From Bacteroidales bacterium UBA3297 (GTDB lineage Bacteria; Bacteroidota; Bacteroidia; Bacteroidales; Paludibacteraceae), in contig DETD01000024.1 of the NCBI GenBank assembly GCA_002362105.1, forward strand, positions 85,190-149,189: a stretch of DNA of 64,000 nucleotides. The letters are read 5' to 3'. This document shows, one piece after another, positions 8,164-15,652 of this stretch. The notes below the pieces were generated by a model. The model did no database searches. It worked only from the letters and a program-made list of their open reading frames with translations, and was not told where the DNA came from. The position numbers were made by a program, and so were the translations under genes. The number at the start of each line of letters is the position of its first letter. Within the stretch, counting starts at the first letter, position 1.

Positions 8164-9750
8164 ATGGCAGACAAGAGAAGATTCCCCCTCGGCATACAGA
8201 CCTTCAGCGAAATTATTGAGGGCAACTACCTGTATGTGGACAAGAGCGAGTACGTTTACAACCTGACCCACCAATACAAATACGTCTTCCTCTCACGTCC
8301 ACGCCGTTTCGGCAAAAGCCTGCTGGCAAGTACCTTCCGCTCTTATTTCGAAGGACGTAAAGAACTTTTCGACGGGCTCAAAGCTGGAGAGATGGAAAAA
8401 GATTGGGAAAAATACCCAGTGTTCCACTTCAATATGAGTACTGCAAAATACACCGACATCGAGGACACGAAAAACAGACTTAATGCTATGATTTGTGACT
8501 ATGAGGCGGTGTATGGTGAAGATGCCTATAACAAGGATATTAAAGGCCGACTACAAAGTCTGTTCAAAAGAGCCCACCAGCAAATGGGGAAGCCGGTCGT
8601 AATACTCATCGACGAGTACGACTCGCCTATGCTTGAAGTGATGCACGACCCGAAGAAGCTGGCCGATTTCCGCAACCTCTTCCGCTCGTTCTACAGCCCC
8701 ATCAAGGATTGTGACGAGCACATCCGCTTCGCCTTCATCACAGGCATCAGCAAGTTCAGCCAGCTGAGCATTTTCAGTGAAATCAACAACTTGAAAAAAA
8801 TCAGTATGCTCGATGCGTACGATGCTGTTTGCGGAATTGCCAAGGACGAGGCCCTGTCGCAATTACGTCCGCAAATCCAAGAGTTTGCAGATGCAAAAGA
8901 ATGGACATTCGACGAGGCCGTAGAAAAGTTGACCCTGCAATATGACGGTTACCATTTCAGCGAAAATTCACGTGACATATTCAACCCGTTCAGCCTACTG
9001 AACGCCCTAAACGACAAAAAGTTGTACAGCTACTGGTTCGACAGCGGCACGCCAAGCTGGCTGATCAAACAGCTCAAAAAATTCGATTTCAAGATTGAGC
9101 AACTGGAAGGGGCCAAGACTGCCACCACCGACTTCGACGCGCCTACGGAGGGCATGACAACGGCCTTCCCCCTGCTCTACCAGAGCGGATACATCACCAT
9201 CAAAGACTATAATAAAAAGCAAGAATTGTACACGCTTGCCGTTCCTAACAACGAAGTGCGTATCGGCTTGTACCGAAGCCTCATTCCCTTCTACCTCGCA
9301 CCCGACACGCGAGAGTCGAACGTCTTTATTGCCAATTTCGGCGTCTGCCTGCAAGACGACCAGTTGGACGAGGCACTCCGCCTGATGCGCTCTTTCATAG
9401 GCGGCATTCCCTACGACTATATGCAGGAGAAAGAGAAGAGCTACCACCTGATTTTCTTCCTGATAGCCCGTCTGCTCTGCCAGTTTGTCGATTCCGAGGT
9501 GAGAAGTTCAGCCGGACGGAGCGATATGGTGCTAAAGACCCCGACCCACATCTACGTTTTCGAATTCAAGTTCCAGGGCAAGTTAGACAAGGCCCTGCTA
9601 CAGATAGACGAAAAAGGCTACCTTATTCCTTACGAGTGCGACAGACGACAACTCGTAAAGGTGGCAGTCAACTTTTCTACTGAAGGACGCACCATCGACG
9701 GTTGGGCAATTGACCGGGGAAACGGGGCCGACTACACCGTGTTTGAATAG
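8164..9750 (+). CDS. AAA-ATPase-like protein with C-terminal PD-(D/E)XK nuclease domain (DUF1703 type)
   Basis: A 528-residue protein with the usual start FPLGIQTFSEI and YVDKSEYV. A P-loop-like RPRRFGKS lies at residues 45-52, and LIDEYDSP near residue 150 serves as Walker B. The C-terminal domain keeps D454 and E467-x-K469 (EFKF) of the PD-(D/E)XK superfamily. The protein is a paralogue of the one at 21041-22606; together they flank the accessory defence genes between effector and adaptation modules. Members are often present in many copies per Bacteroidota genome. The cell function is not established; nuclease activity is inferred from the motif. Confidence 0.85.
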   Translation: MADKRRFPLGIQTFSEIIEGNYLYVDKSEYVYNLTHQYKYVFLSRPRRFGKSLLASTFRSYFEGRKELFDGLKAGEMEKDWEKYPVFHFNMSTAKYTDIEDTKNRLNAMICDYEAVYGEDAYNKDIKGRLQSLFKRAHQQMGKPVVILIDEYDSPMLEVMHDPKKLADFRNLFRSFYSPIKDCDEHIRFAFITGISKFSQLSIFSEINNLKKISMLDAYDAVCGIAKDEALSQLRPQIQEFADAKEWTFDEAVEKLTLQYDGYHFSENSRDIFNPFSLLNALNDKKLYSYWFDSGTPSWLIKQLKKFDFKIEQLEGAKTATTDFDAPTEGMTTAFPLLYQSGYITIKDYNKKQELYTLAVPNNEVRIGLYRSLIPFYLAPDTRESNVFIANFGVCLQDDQLDEALRLMRSFIGGIPYDYMQEKEKSYHLIFFLIARLLCQFVDSEVRSSAGRSDMVLKTPTHIYVFEFKFQGKLDKALLQIDEKGYLIPYECDRRQLVKVAVNFSTEGRTIDGWAIDRGNGADYTVFE

Positions 9751-9772
9751 ATTTTAATTTTTTGCAGGTTTT

Positions 9773-9816
9773 AGCCTTGAAAGGTAGACAGTGTCTACCT
9801 TTCAAGGCTATTTTTT
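9773..9816. terminator. Strong bidirectional Rho-independent terminator
   Basis: AGCCTTGAAAGGTAGACA (9773-9790) and its exact reverse complement (9792-9809) form an 18-bp arm hairpin, followed by a run of seven T from 9811. It ends transcription of the ATPase gene that stops at 9750. Confidence 0.9.
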
Positions 9817-10000
9817 TATATATGGTGGAGAAGATTGAACCTTGCAACGAAAAATCTCATAAACATTAATAGGGAAAATGCCACGCAATAGCTTTGCATA
9901 CAGCCTTCAGAACATTTTCTGAACTTTGCATCCGTAATCGCTAACAACGGTTACCGACCCAGCCAGAAATCATCTGACTGAACAGGTTGTAATTGGTCCA
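9817..10000. other. Gene-free stretch before the small operon
   Basis: The interval 9751-10106 has no convincing coding sequence. Apart from the terminator and the structured leader listed separately, it holds a short hairpin of TTCAGA and TCTGAA near 9905-9922 and nothing else I can name. Confidence 0.5.
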
Positions 10001-10087
10001 CAGCCCCAGTGGCTGACACAACCCAAACTCATATAGCACGTATGCAGTACAGTGCGGCATGGGTTTGTAACTATAATAAAGTACTGC
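10001..10087 (+). ncRNA. Candidate structured leader RNA, copy 1
   Basis: Hairpin P1 is CAGCC, a 5-nt loop, GGCTG (10001-10015). A second stem pairs ACCCA (10021-10025) with TGGGT (10060-10064). Its loop contains GTATGCAGTACAGT; GCAGTAC at 10044-10050 can pair with GTACTGC at 10081-10087 beyond the stem, a possible pseudoknot. The same layout recurs at 10774-10867 with different stem sequences. It ends 19 nt before the ATG at 10107. Confidence 0.5.
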
Positions 10088-10106
10088 TAATTAAAATTAA
10101 ATAATA

Positions 10107-10526
10107 ATGACACAAAAAATAGAACAACAAGCAGCCAACACAATTAAGTATTACGCCGGGGTGGCTGCCGGCATTGGTGCAATTCCAGTGCCGTGTTCCG
10201 ACGCTGTGCTCCTTTCTGGTCTGCAGATCAAGATGGTGAAGGACATTTTCGAAAAGTTTGGTATAGTGGCCAGTTTCGTCGACTATGCCGCCGAACTTAT
10301 CGCTTCACGCATCGCCACGCAGGTTGGTAAGTCTGTCGCAGGTAACCTGTTGAAGCTGATTCCAGGCGTGGGCTCGGCCATCGGAGGTGCCATCAATGCT
10401 AGTGTGGCTTCGGGCGTAACCTACGTGTTTGGGCGTGGAACAGTCAAGGCTGCAAAAGTCATTGTAGAGAATGGCTGGCAGCGCAACAGTAGTATGATTG
10501 TGAGCGTATTGAAGCAGTGCCTTTAA
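10107..10526 (+). CDS. DUF697-like small membrane-associated protein
   Basis: A 139-residue protein with two glycine/alanine-rich hydrophobic stretches, AAGIGAIPVP near residue 18 and LIPGVGSAIGGAINA near residue 85, arranged as in DUF697/YcjF-like proteins, which associate with membranes and are often linked to GTPases. No GTPase gene is next to it here. It is the first gene of a compact + strand group with two mini-proteins (10658 and 10889), closed by a terminator at 11137. A structured leader precedes it. Function is unknown; a defence or stress role is only suggested by the island around it. Confidence 0.65.
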   Translation: MTQKIEQQAANTIKYYAGVAAGIGAIPVPCSDAVLLSGLQIKMVKDIFEKFGIVASFVDYAAELIASRIATQVGKSVAGNLLKLIPGVGSAIGGAINASVASGVTYVFGRGTVKAAKVIVENGWQRNSSMIVSVLKQCL

Positions 10527-10558
10527 CAAGAAGGGTTGCCAATTGCGCAATGGTTCAT

Positions 10559-10657
10559 CCGGACTTGTTCCGGCTTCTCGTTCCATGGGTAATGTCTGGC
10601 AGACGTTGCCACATGAGACTGTTTTAAGTATTTTATTAATATAAAATTTAAATTCTA
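10559..10657 (+). other. Intercistronic region with hairpins before the 32-residue gene
   Basis: CCGGA, a 5-nt loop, TCCGG (10559-10573) takes the place of hairpin P1 seen in the other two leaders, about 100 nt before the ATG at 10658. TGGCA, 5 nt, TGCCA follows near 10592-10606. The loop and pseudoknot sequences of the other leaders are not conserved, so this is only a possible third, diverged copy. Confidence 0.35.
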
Positions 10658-10756
10658 ATGAATTTAATGATAAAGGCGTTTACGTCCGTAGTCCTACTTG
10701 TCGCAGGGTCAACACTGGGCAAGAAGACGCTGGACCAGGCCAAAAAGAAATTATAG
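10658..10756 (+). CDS. Hydrophobic mini-protein, 32 residues
   Basis: ATG at 10658 and TAG at 10754 enclose a 32-residue peptide: a short start, a hydrophobic segment AFTSVVLLVAGS, and a Lys-rich end with KKTLDQAKKKL. This looks like a single membrane helix with a positive tail. It sits between the DUF697-like gene and the 43-residue gene, each preceded by hairpins at the same distance. A toxin-like or membrane-modulating peptide is possible, but no family is recognised and the gene could be non-coding. Confidence 0.4.
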   Translation: MNLMIKAFTSVVLLVAGSTLGKKTLDQAKKKL

Positions 10757-10773
10757 GTGGTTGACATTTTCTC

Positions 10774-10867
10774 CAGCCCACAGTGGCTGATTCTACCCAA
10801 CACCGCAAGGAGCGTATGCAGTACAGTCTGCCGAGCGGTGTCGCGAAACAACAAAATACCTGTACTG
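10774..10867 (+). ncRNA. Candidate structured leader RNA, copy 2
   Basis: Hairpin P1 is CAGCC, a 6-nt loop, GGCTG (10774-10789). The second stem pairs ACACCGC (10800-10806) with GCGGTGT (10835-10841), a different sequence from copy 1 but the same position. The loop has the conserved CGTATGCAGTACAGT; CAGTACAG at 10819-10826 can pair with CTGTACTG at 10860-10867. It ends 21 nt before the ATG at 10889. Confidence 0.5.
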
Positions 10868-10888
10868 TTTCATATAATTCATATTTAA

Positions 10889-11020
10889 ATGTTAAAAGAA
10901 TTAATTAAGTTATTAGGCCCTTGGGGCGAAGTCGCTGAAACTGCTGGTGTTAAACTCGGCGAAGTGTTGAACGATATTATTGACGACATTTTTCCGGAAG
11001 ATGACAACCATGCCAAGTAA
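10889..11020 (+). CDS. Acidic mini-protein, 43 residues
   Basis: ATG at 10889 and TAA at 11018 enclose 43 residues. A hydrophobic/amphipathic first half (LKELIKLLGPWGEVAE) is followed by an acidic end (NDIIDDIFPEDD). It lies behind the second structured leader and is the last gene before the terminator at 11137. Identical leader architecture at this gene and at the DUF697-like gene argues that both are real transcripts. No family is recognised. With the basic 32-residue peptide upstream, an acidic/basic pair is conceivable, but this is inference. Confidence 0.45.
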   Translation: MLKELIKLLGPWGEVAETAGVKLGEVLNDIIDDIFPEDDNHAK

Positions 11021-11136
11021 GCCCTTATTTCGTACACCACCGCAAGGCGACTTTTTTCCTGTTGGTAAAGTGAATTACGCAGCAAGCCTGCTTTCCCAAC
11101 AGCGGCTAACACAAACGGCTATGCTGCGACACCTGA

Positions 11137-11178
11137 AGTATGCGTTACAGCCTTAAAACTGTTCCGCATACTTTTTTC
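11137..11178 (+). terminator. Rho-independent terminator of the small operon
   Basis: AGTATGCG (11137-11144) pairs with CGCATACT (11165-11172), extended by ACAG/CTGT inside, and a T run follows. It closes the DUF697/mini-protein group 117 nt after the last stop codon. Confidence 0.85.
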
Positions 11179-11286
11179 TTATTGGACAGTATCAGCAAAA
11201 ACAATAAATTTGCGTTAATGGAGTGCTGAATTCTGCAACCACATAGTATTCTAGAAAAGAATCTTAATCATACACCAACACCATAC

Positions 11287-12576
11287 ATGTCCTCTATAAA
11301 TATTTCAAGAATTGAAGCAGAGCGTTTCCGCATCATCGACTCACTGCTATCTGACCTGAAAATAGACACCACAACGGAGGTAATCTCTGAAAAATGCGAA
11401 GCTGAGCTAGAAAAAAAAGGATTTAAGCCTGATGCAAGTGAAAGAACCATCAATAACGATATTAATAAGATGAGGGCTTTCATTAAAGAAAAACTTGCCG
11501 GAAAACTAAACGAGGACGACGAGGTCATCTGCGAAGTTAAGGCACATTATACCATAGAAGGCGAAAAAACTGAAGTCGACGAACCTGATAGTGTTGCAAA
11601 TTTCTGCCGAGAAACCATCATAAGCTGTTTAACCGATCGAAACAACTTCTATAATAAATCGGACCTGCTAAAAACCTGTAACGCACAGCTAGAAGAAAAA
11701 GGGCTTAAAAACATAGGACCTAAAAAGTTAAACAGCATCATGGATAAGATTAAAGGAATTAAAGAAGTTCCGAAATGCTGGCGGTATACCCAACCGAACT
11801 TCTCAATCAGCAGGTTCATTCCTGACACAGAAATGTTCGCCAATTTCCAACAACTGGTCCAATTCCTAGAAAGCCTGCCTTCCGACATGTACGACTGGGC
11901 AAACGAGGCAGCAGAACACATAAAGGAATCGTTCCATCTGCCAACCGTTACTGAAGACTTGTTGTCTTTTGACAAAAACGACAACGATAACCTGAAATCG
12001 TGCTTTCCGGAAATTCTTACGGCAATTACCGAGAAAAGAACCATTACCATCTACTACACTTCACGCAAATCGAGCATAGAGAAGGAAAAAGAAGAAGAGA
12101 AGACCGTGTCGCCCTACTTTTTGAAACAATACGGGAAAAGTTGGCAACTTTATGCGAAAGTGGTTGGTTCGAAACACAAATACGACCAATTCTCGCTCGA
12201 ACGCATTGTTGACTACAAAGACAGCGAGGCCCCGTACGAACCGACTGACATTGACTTCTGCAAAGAGTTGAAAGACGTCATTGGCTTCACCATACCCAAC
12301 CACAAGCACCGTGTTGAACACATAAAGCTACTTGTGTCGGAAGGCAAATATCGCTTCCTCCTCGACGCTCCTCTCCACCATACGCAACATTTGATTGAAA
12401 AGAGCGGGAAAGACTACATTGTAGGCATTGACGTTACACCCAACCTGGAACTTGAAAAACAACTGATCCTCCACCTCGACGGGGTTACGGTTTTGGAGCC
12501 GGCACCGCTCAAAGAACAGATAGAAGATTACCTGAAAACAGCCCTAAGGAGATACACCGGAAAGGACACTCTCTAA
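11287..12576 (+). CDS. WYL-domain transcriptional regulator
   Basis: A 429-residue protein. The N-terminal 150 residues contain two winged-helix-like segments (SERTINNDINKMR near residue 55 and a second one near 115). The WYL-type domain occupies about 235-370, with ITIYYTSR, VSPYFLKQYG, WQLYAKV and FSLERI. WYL regulators bind ligands or nucleic acid and often control CRISPR and other defence genes. It converges with the DHH gene, and the two stop codons overlap at 12573-12576. Its target is not visible here; the defence genes on both sides are candidates. Confidence 0.85.
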   Translation: MSSINISRIEAERFRIIDSLLSDLKIDTTTEVISEKCEAELEKKGFKPDASERTINNDINKMRAFIKEKLAGKLNEDDEVICEVKAHYTIEGEKTEVDEPDSVANFCRETIISCLTDRNNFYNKSDLLKTCNAQLEEKGLKNIGPKKLNSIMDKIKGIKEVPKCWRYTQPNFSISRFIPDTEMFANFQQLVQFLESLPSDMYDWANEAAEHIKESFHLPTVTEDLLSFDKNDNDNLKSCFPEILTAITEKRTITIYYTSRKSSIEKEKEEEKTVSPYFLKQYGKSWQLYAKVVGSKHKYDQFSLERIVDYKDSEAPYEPTDIDFCKELKDVIGFTIPNHKHRVEHIKLLVSEGKYRFLLDAPLHHTQHLIEKSGKDYIVGIDVTPNLELEKQLILHLDGVTVLEPAPLKEQIEDYLKTALRRYTGKDTL

Positions 12577-13322
12577 CAGCGTACGCCCAGCAGACCGACT
12601 ATCTGGTTGGCATAGGCAGCTATGGTTTCCGGCGGAAAATGTCCCGCACCTATTCCAAAAAATGCACAACCTTTCCCTCCATAATAGGCCACACCCTGCT
12701 CTACCAGTCCAGCCATAGCGTTCACCAGTTTAGCGGCATCATGTCCGTAATAGGTGAGTTCGTGGTTGTTGTAGAGCAGCAGGCGTCCGTAAGGGTAGAG
12801 TCGGTCAACCAGCGGTGAGAAGTGTGACAAGTCCGTTTTCAGCACTTTTATGCCCTGCCGCAGGGCCACCCGCAGCACTTCTTCTTCGGCCATAGCCTCT
12901 TCCTCGGCCGTAACGCCCTGCATTTGCCGGTCTTTAAGCCGGACGTCTGCTATTTCATTGTCAGAGGCTCCTATCTGCCTCATACCGTCAATATAGCCGG
13001 CATCGTTGGCAGCCACCAATTGTTGGAAACGGGTTAGGGCTACCCCTAGCACGGCAGCCACCTGCGCAATGGCGGCCGGTTTGCCACTGTTGTCGTTGTG
13101 GTGGTCAACCAGCACATAGTTTACCCCATTAGGGGGTAAACCCCTCAGTTCTATTCCATAATACAGGGCTCCCACATCCGACATATCGTTATAGTAAGCC
13201 GACAATTCTGCATTTTTCCACGACAAGTCCTTGTCAATATATTCTTCCCCCTTATCTTCCAACAACTGCCTAATGGTCTCCATCTCCAAATCGTGGCCAC
13301 CCAATAAGAACACCCTGCGCAT
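12573..13322 (-). CDS. DHH-like phosphoesterase family protein
   Basis: A 249-residue protein. The motif DHHND near residue 92 and ANDAGYI near residue 124 are typical metal-binding motifs of the DHH phosphoesterase superfamily, whose members cleave short oligonucleotides or cyclic dinucleotides. The first segment FLLGGHDLEM is not the usual DHH start. No clear DHHA1 domain is seen, and a GGKGCAFFGIGAG segment near residue 218 may fill that place. The gene follows the RecD-like helicase by 12 bp on the same strand. Removing linear or cyclic oligoadenylates would fit the CRISPR setting, but this is inference. Confidence 0.6.
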   Translation of the reverse strand: MRRVFLLGGHDLEMETIRQLLEDKGEEYIDKDLSWKNAELSAYYNDMSDVGALYYGIELRGLPPNGVNYVLVDHHNDNSGKPAAIAQVAAVLGVALTRFQQLVAANDAGYIDGMRQIGASDNEIADVRLKDRQMQGVTAEEEAMAEEEVLRVALRQGIKVLKTDLSHFSPLVDRLYPYGRLLLYNNHELTYYGHDAAKLVNAMAGLVEQGVAYYGGKGCAFFGIGAGHFPPETIAAYANQIVGLLGVRC

Positions 13323-13334
13323 AACCTGAACCTG

Positions 13335-14777
13335 TTAGTCAATAAAGAAGTCCTTAACCACACTGAGCGATTTTTTAGCCCGCGTAATGGCCGTATAGAG
13401 CCACTGGTAGTTGCCTTTAACAGGATTCAACGTCAGGTTGCGCGGCATTTGCAGGTAGACGTTGTTCCACTCGCCACCTTGTGCCTTGTGGCAGGTAACT
13501 GCATAACCATACATACAGCGCAAAGCATTGAGGTATTCGTCTTTCATCAACTGTTCACGGAAGAGTTCGGAATCACGTTTCTGTTTGATGCCCTTTTGGT
13601 GCATACGTATAGCAAAATCGCGGAACAGCTCGGTCTGTTCTTCAGCCGACACATTCTGTGTAGGATTGTCGAGAAGGCTCTCCATCAGCAGCTGTTCAGA
13701 GACCGTCCCGTCGAACAGGTTCTTTACCTTGACGCGGCGGAAGTCCTGATTGGCACGCCTTTCCACCGTCCCGTCCAACTCCAGCACCTCGACCATATCG
13801 CCATTAACCAGCCCCGACAACAGGTTGTTCTGCACCACCATCAGCTGGTCGCCCACGCAGACGCGTCCCCTAAAGCCTAGTTGCGCACGCACGGTCAGCG
13901 ACATTCTATGGCAGTCTTTATTGCTTCGGCAGATGTAGATGGCATTACCGAAACCATTGGTTTTGACGTCGTCGACGTAATTTTGCAACAAAACCTCGTT
14001 AGAGTTAAGGATATGGATATCGCGGCAATGTCTGAAGTGGAACTTCTCGCCCCACACATGTTGTTTGGTAGCGTCTACCACCTCGGGGCTTTGCGCATAG
14101 CGGCGCCGTATGTCTTGCGAAACGGTAATCAGACTGCTGTCTTTGCCCTGGCGCATGATTTCGGTGAGTTGCGCCTCTTGCGCCTGCAGGCGGAACACGT
14201 TCATAAAATACTTCTGGTCGAGGGCCGGCGAGGCGGTTTGCGAAACGGGAGGCAACTGGCACGGATCACCCACAAAAATAAACTTCGAGCCCTTGCGCTT
14301 GTCGTAATCCATCAGCTCCTTAAGCAGCCTTCCCGACCCAAACATGGCCTGGGTTACGTACACAGGCTCCATGTCGCCAATCATAGAGGCCTCGTCAACA
14401 ATATAGACACATTCGCCCGCGTCGTTCCCTACAACATTGGGTTCGAAGACGAGAAACAACTGTCCGGAATCGTCGACACCAGTTCCCACCGCAGTCGGAA
14501 CTTCCTTATTCAAGTCTTTAAACGAGTAAATCATTCCGTGAATAGTAGAAGCGCCATTTCCCGACAAGTCGCCCAGTATTTTTGCAGCGCGTCCCGTACT
14601 AGCCAGCAAACGGTATTCGCGCTCTTTCTTGTTAAGGTCATCAATCAGGAAGCGCATAAGCGTCGTTTTTCCTGTTCCAGCATAACCCTTAAGCAGGAAA
14701 ACACGGTCGTCGGACTTATAAATAAAGTCTTTCATACTTTTGAACACCCGTTTTTGGCTTTCGGTTAGTGTAATCAT
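13335..14777 (-). CDS. RecD-like superfamily 1 helicase (AAA_30 / UvrD C-terminal domain)
   Basis: A 480-residue SF1B helicase. Walker A GYAGTGKTT lies at about 31-39, Walker B VDEASM near 130, an SFIFVGDPCQLPPV-like segment near 165-175, a Q-loop region ITVSQDIRRRYAQ, and the C-terminal YAVTCHKAQGGEW plus YTAITRAKK (motifs V and VI). The protein lacks the long N-terminal domains of RecD2. It is probably co-transcribed with the DHH-like gene downstream. Pairing of a 5'-3' helicase with a phosphoesterase/exonuclease-like partner suggests DNA processing in repair or defence. Confidence 0.85.
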   Translation of the reverse strand: MITLTESQKRVFKSMKDFIYKSDDRVFLLKGYAGTGKTTLMRFLIDDLNKKEREYRLLASTGRAAKILGDLSGNGASTIHGMIYSFKDLNKEVPTAVGTGVDDSGQLFLVFEPNVVGNDAGECVYIVDEASMIGDMEPVYVTQAMFGSGRLLKELMDYDKRKGSKFIFVGDPCQLPPVSQTASPALDQKYFMNVFRLQAQEAQLTEIMRQGKDSSLITVSQDIRRRYAQSPEVVDATKQHVWGEKFHFRHCRDIHILNSNEVLLQNYVDDVKTNGFGNAIYICRSNKDCHRMSLTVRAQLGFRGRVCVGDQLMVVQNNLLSGLVNGDMVEVLELDGTVERRANQDFRRVKVKNLFDGTVSEQLLMESLLDNPTQNVSAEEQTELFRDFAIRMHQKGIKQKRDSELFREQLMKDEYLNALRCMYGYAVTCHKAQGGEWNNVYLQMPRNLTLNPVKGNYQWLYTAITRAKKSLSVVKDFFID

Positions 14778-14908
14778 AAAATGCAGATTGAGTTTAAAAG
14801 CACATATCTTGGAATAACCACCATATTGATATGAATCCTATAGTAATGCCACCATGTGGCTCATAAAATTCTGAACCACATTATTCTGAGCTTTTGAATT
14901 TAATGTTA

Positions 14909-15652
14909 TTACACTGGATGTGAAATGCTTGGAATTGGTTCGTAATGATTGTTCGGATCGAAACAATCTTTTGCTGTGCCAGGAAATTCGTCTATAAGAG
15001 CCTTACGAACATCATCGTGACCATTAAAAACAGTAAACCAAATAGACCAGCAACCATATGCCTTAGCAAGATCAATAATTGTATCTTTGTCTACAACATT
15101 GTTTTGATACTTATTTAGGTATCTTTGGGCCACATTCCAAGTGAGAGAACGGATATTCCATCGCTTGTCACCATTACTTGACGTCGTTGGTGTCTTATCC
15201 AACCCAACCAATTTAAGCAGATTGTCAGCTTTTTTTTGAGAATTAGTGGGCAATTTATCATTAACTTTCACAACTCCACCAGCATCGTATATTAAACTTA
15301 AATAGGTATTGTTCAGATGAGGAAAGTGAAAATCATTGTAGTTAACATTCTTTGTATCCTTGTTGTCGGCACCATTACATGTAGCACAAGAGAGCAGAAA
15401 GTTGCTCCATTTTTTCTCTAAATGTTTATATATCAATTTACCATTAGATTTATAACCTTTGGGTTGAATATGTTCAACCTGCAAATCTCTGTCTTCAGAA
15501 AACGCTTTCTCACAATAGGAACAATACTTGCCCAAATTGGCAGTCAACACTGGTTTAGAGTCACTATAAGGGCTATAAGACGGTCTAACAGTCTCGTTTA
15601 CTCCATTTAGTAGGAACTGGTGTTCTACAGCCCATTTATCTACTGGTCTCAT
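14909..15652 (-). CDS. ptuB: Septu HNH endonuclease PtuB
   Basis: A 247-residue HNH nuclease. It has CSYCEKAF, VEHIQPKGY and LLSCATCNGADNKDTKN, i.e. two Cx2C zinc pairs around the histidine motif, with N/D residues downstream. This is the layout of PtuB in Septu systems and of retron-linked HNH proteins. The ATG at 15652 is chosen because it overlaps the end of ptuA by 17 bp; an earlier in-frame codon at 15697 would overlap by 62 bp. In Septu, PtuB nicks or degrades DNA or tRNA in complex with the PtuA ATPase after phage sensing. Confidence 0.85.
   Translation of the reverse strand: MRPVDKWAVEHQFLLNGVNETVRPSYSPYSDSKPVLTANLGKYCSYCEKAFSEDRDLQVEHIQPKGYKSNGKLIYKHLEKKWSNFLLSCATCNGADNKDTKNVNYNDFHFPHLNNTYLSLIYDAGGVVKVNDKLPTNSQKKADNLLKLVGLDKTPTTSSNGDKRWNIRSLTWNVAQRYLNKYQNNVVDKDTIIDLAKAYGCWSIWFTVFNGHDDVRKALIDEFPGTAKDCFDPNNHYEPIPSISHPV

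Noticed and set aside
11097..11160. Possible third full copy of the structured leader (AGCGGCTAACACAA and GTATGCGTTACAG)
   Set aside because: The second part is the stem of the terminator at 11137-11178 and no start codon follows at the right distance.
13881..14768. 295-codon + strand frame opposite the helicase gene
   Set aside because: Antisense shadow; the minus-strand helicase has all motifs, and this frame has no recognisable domain.
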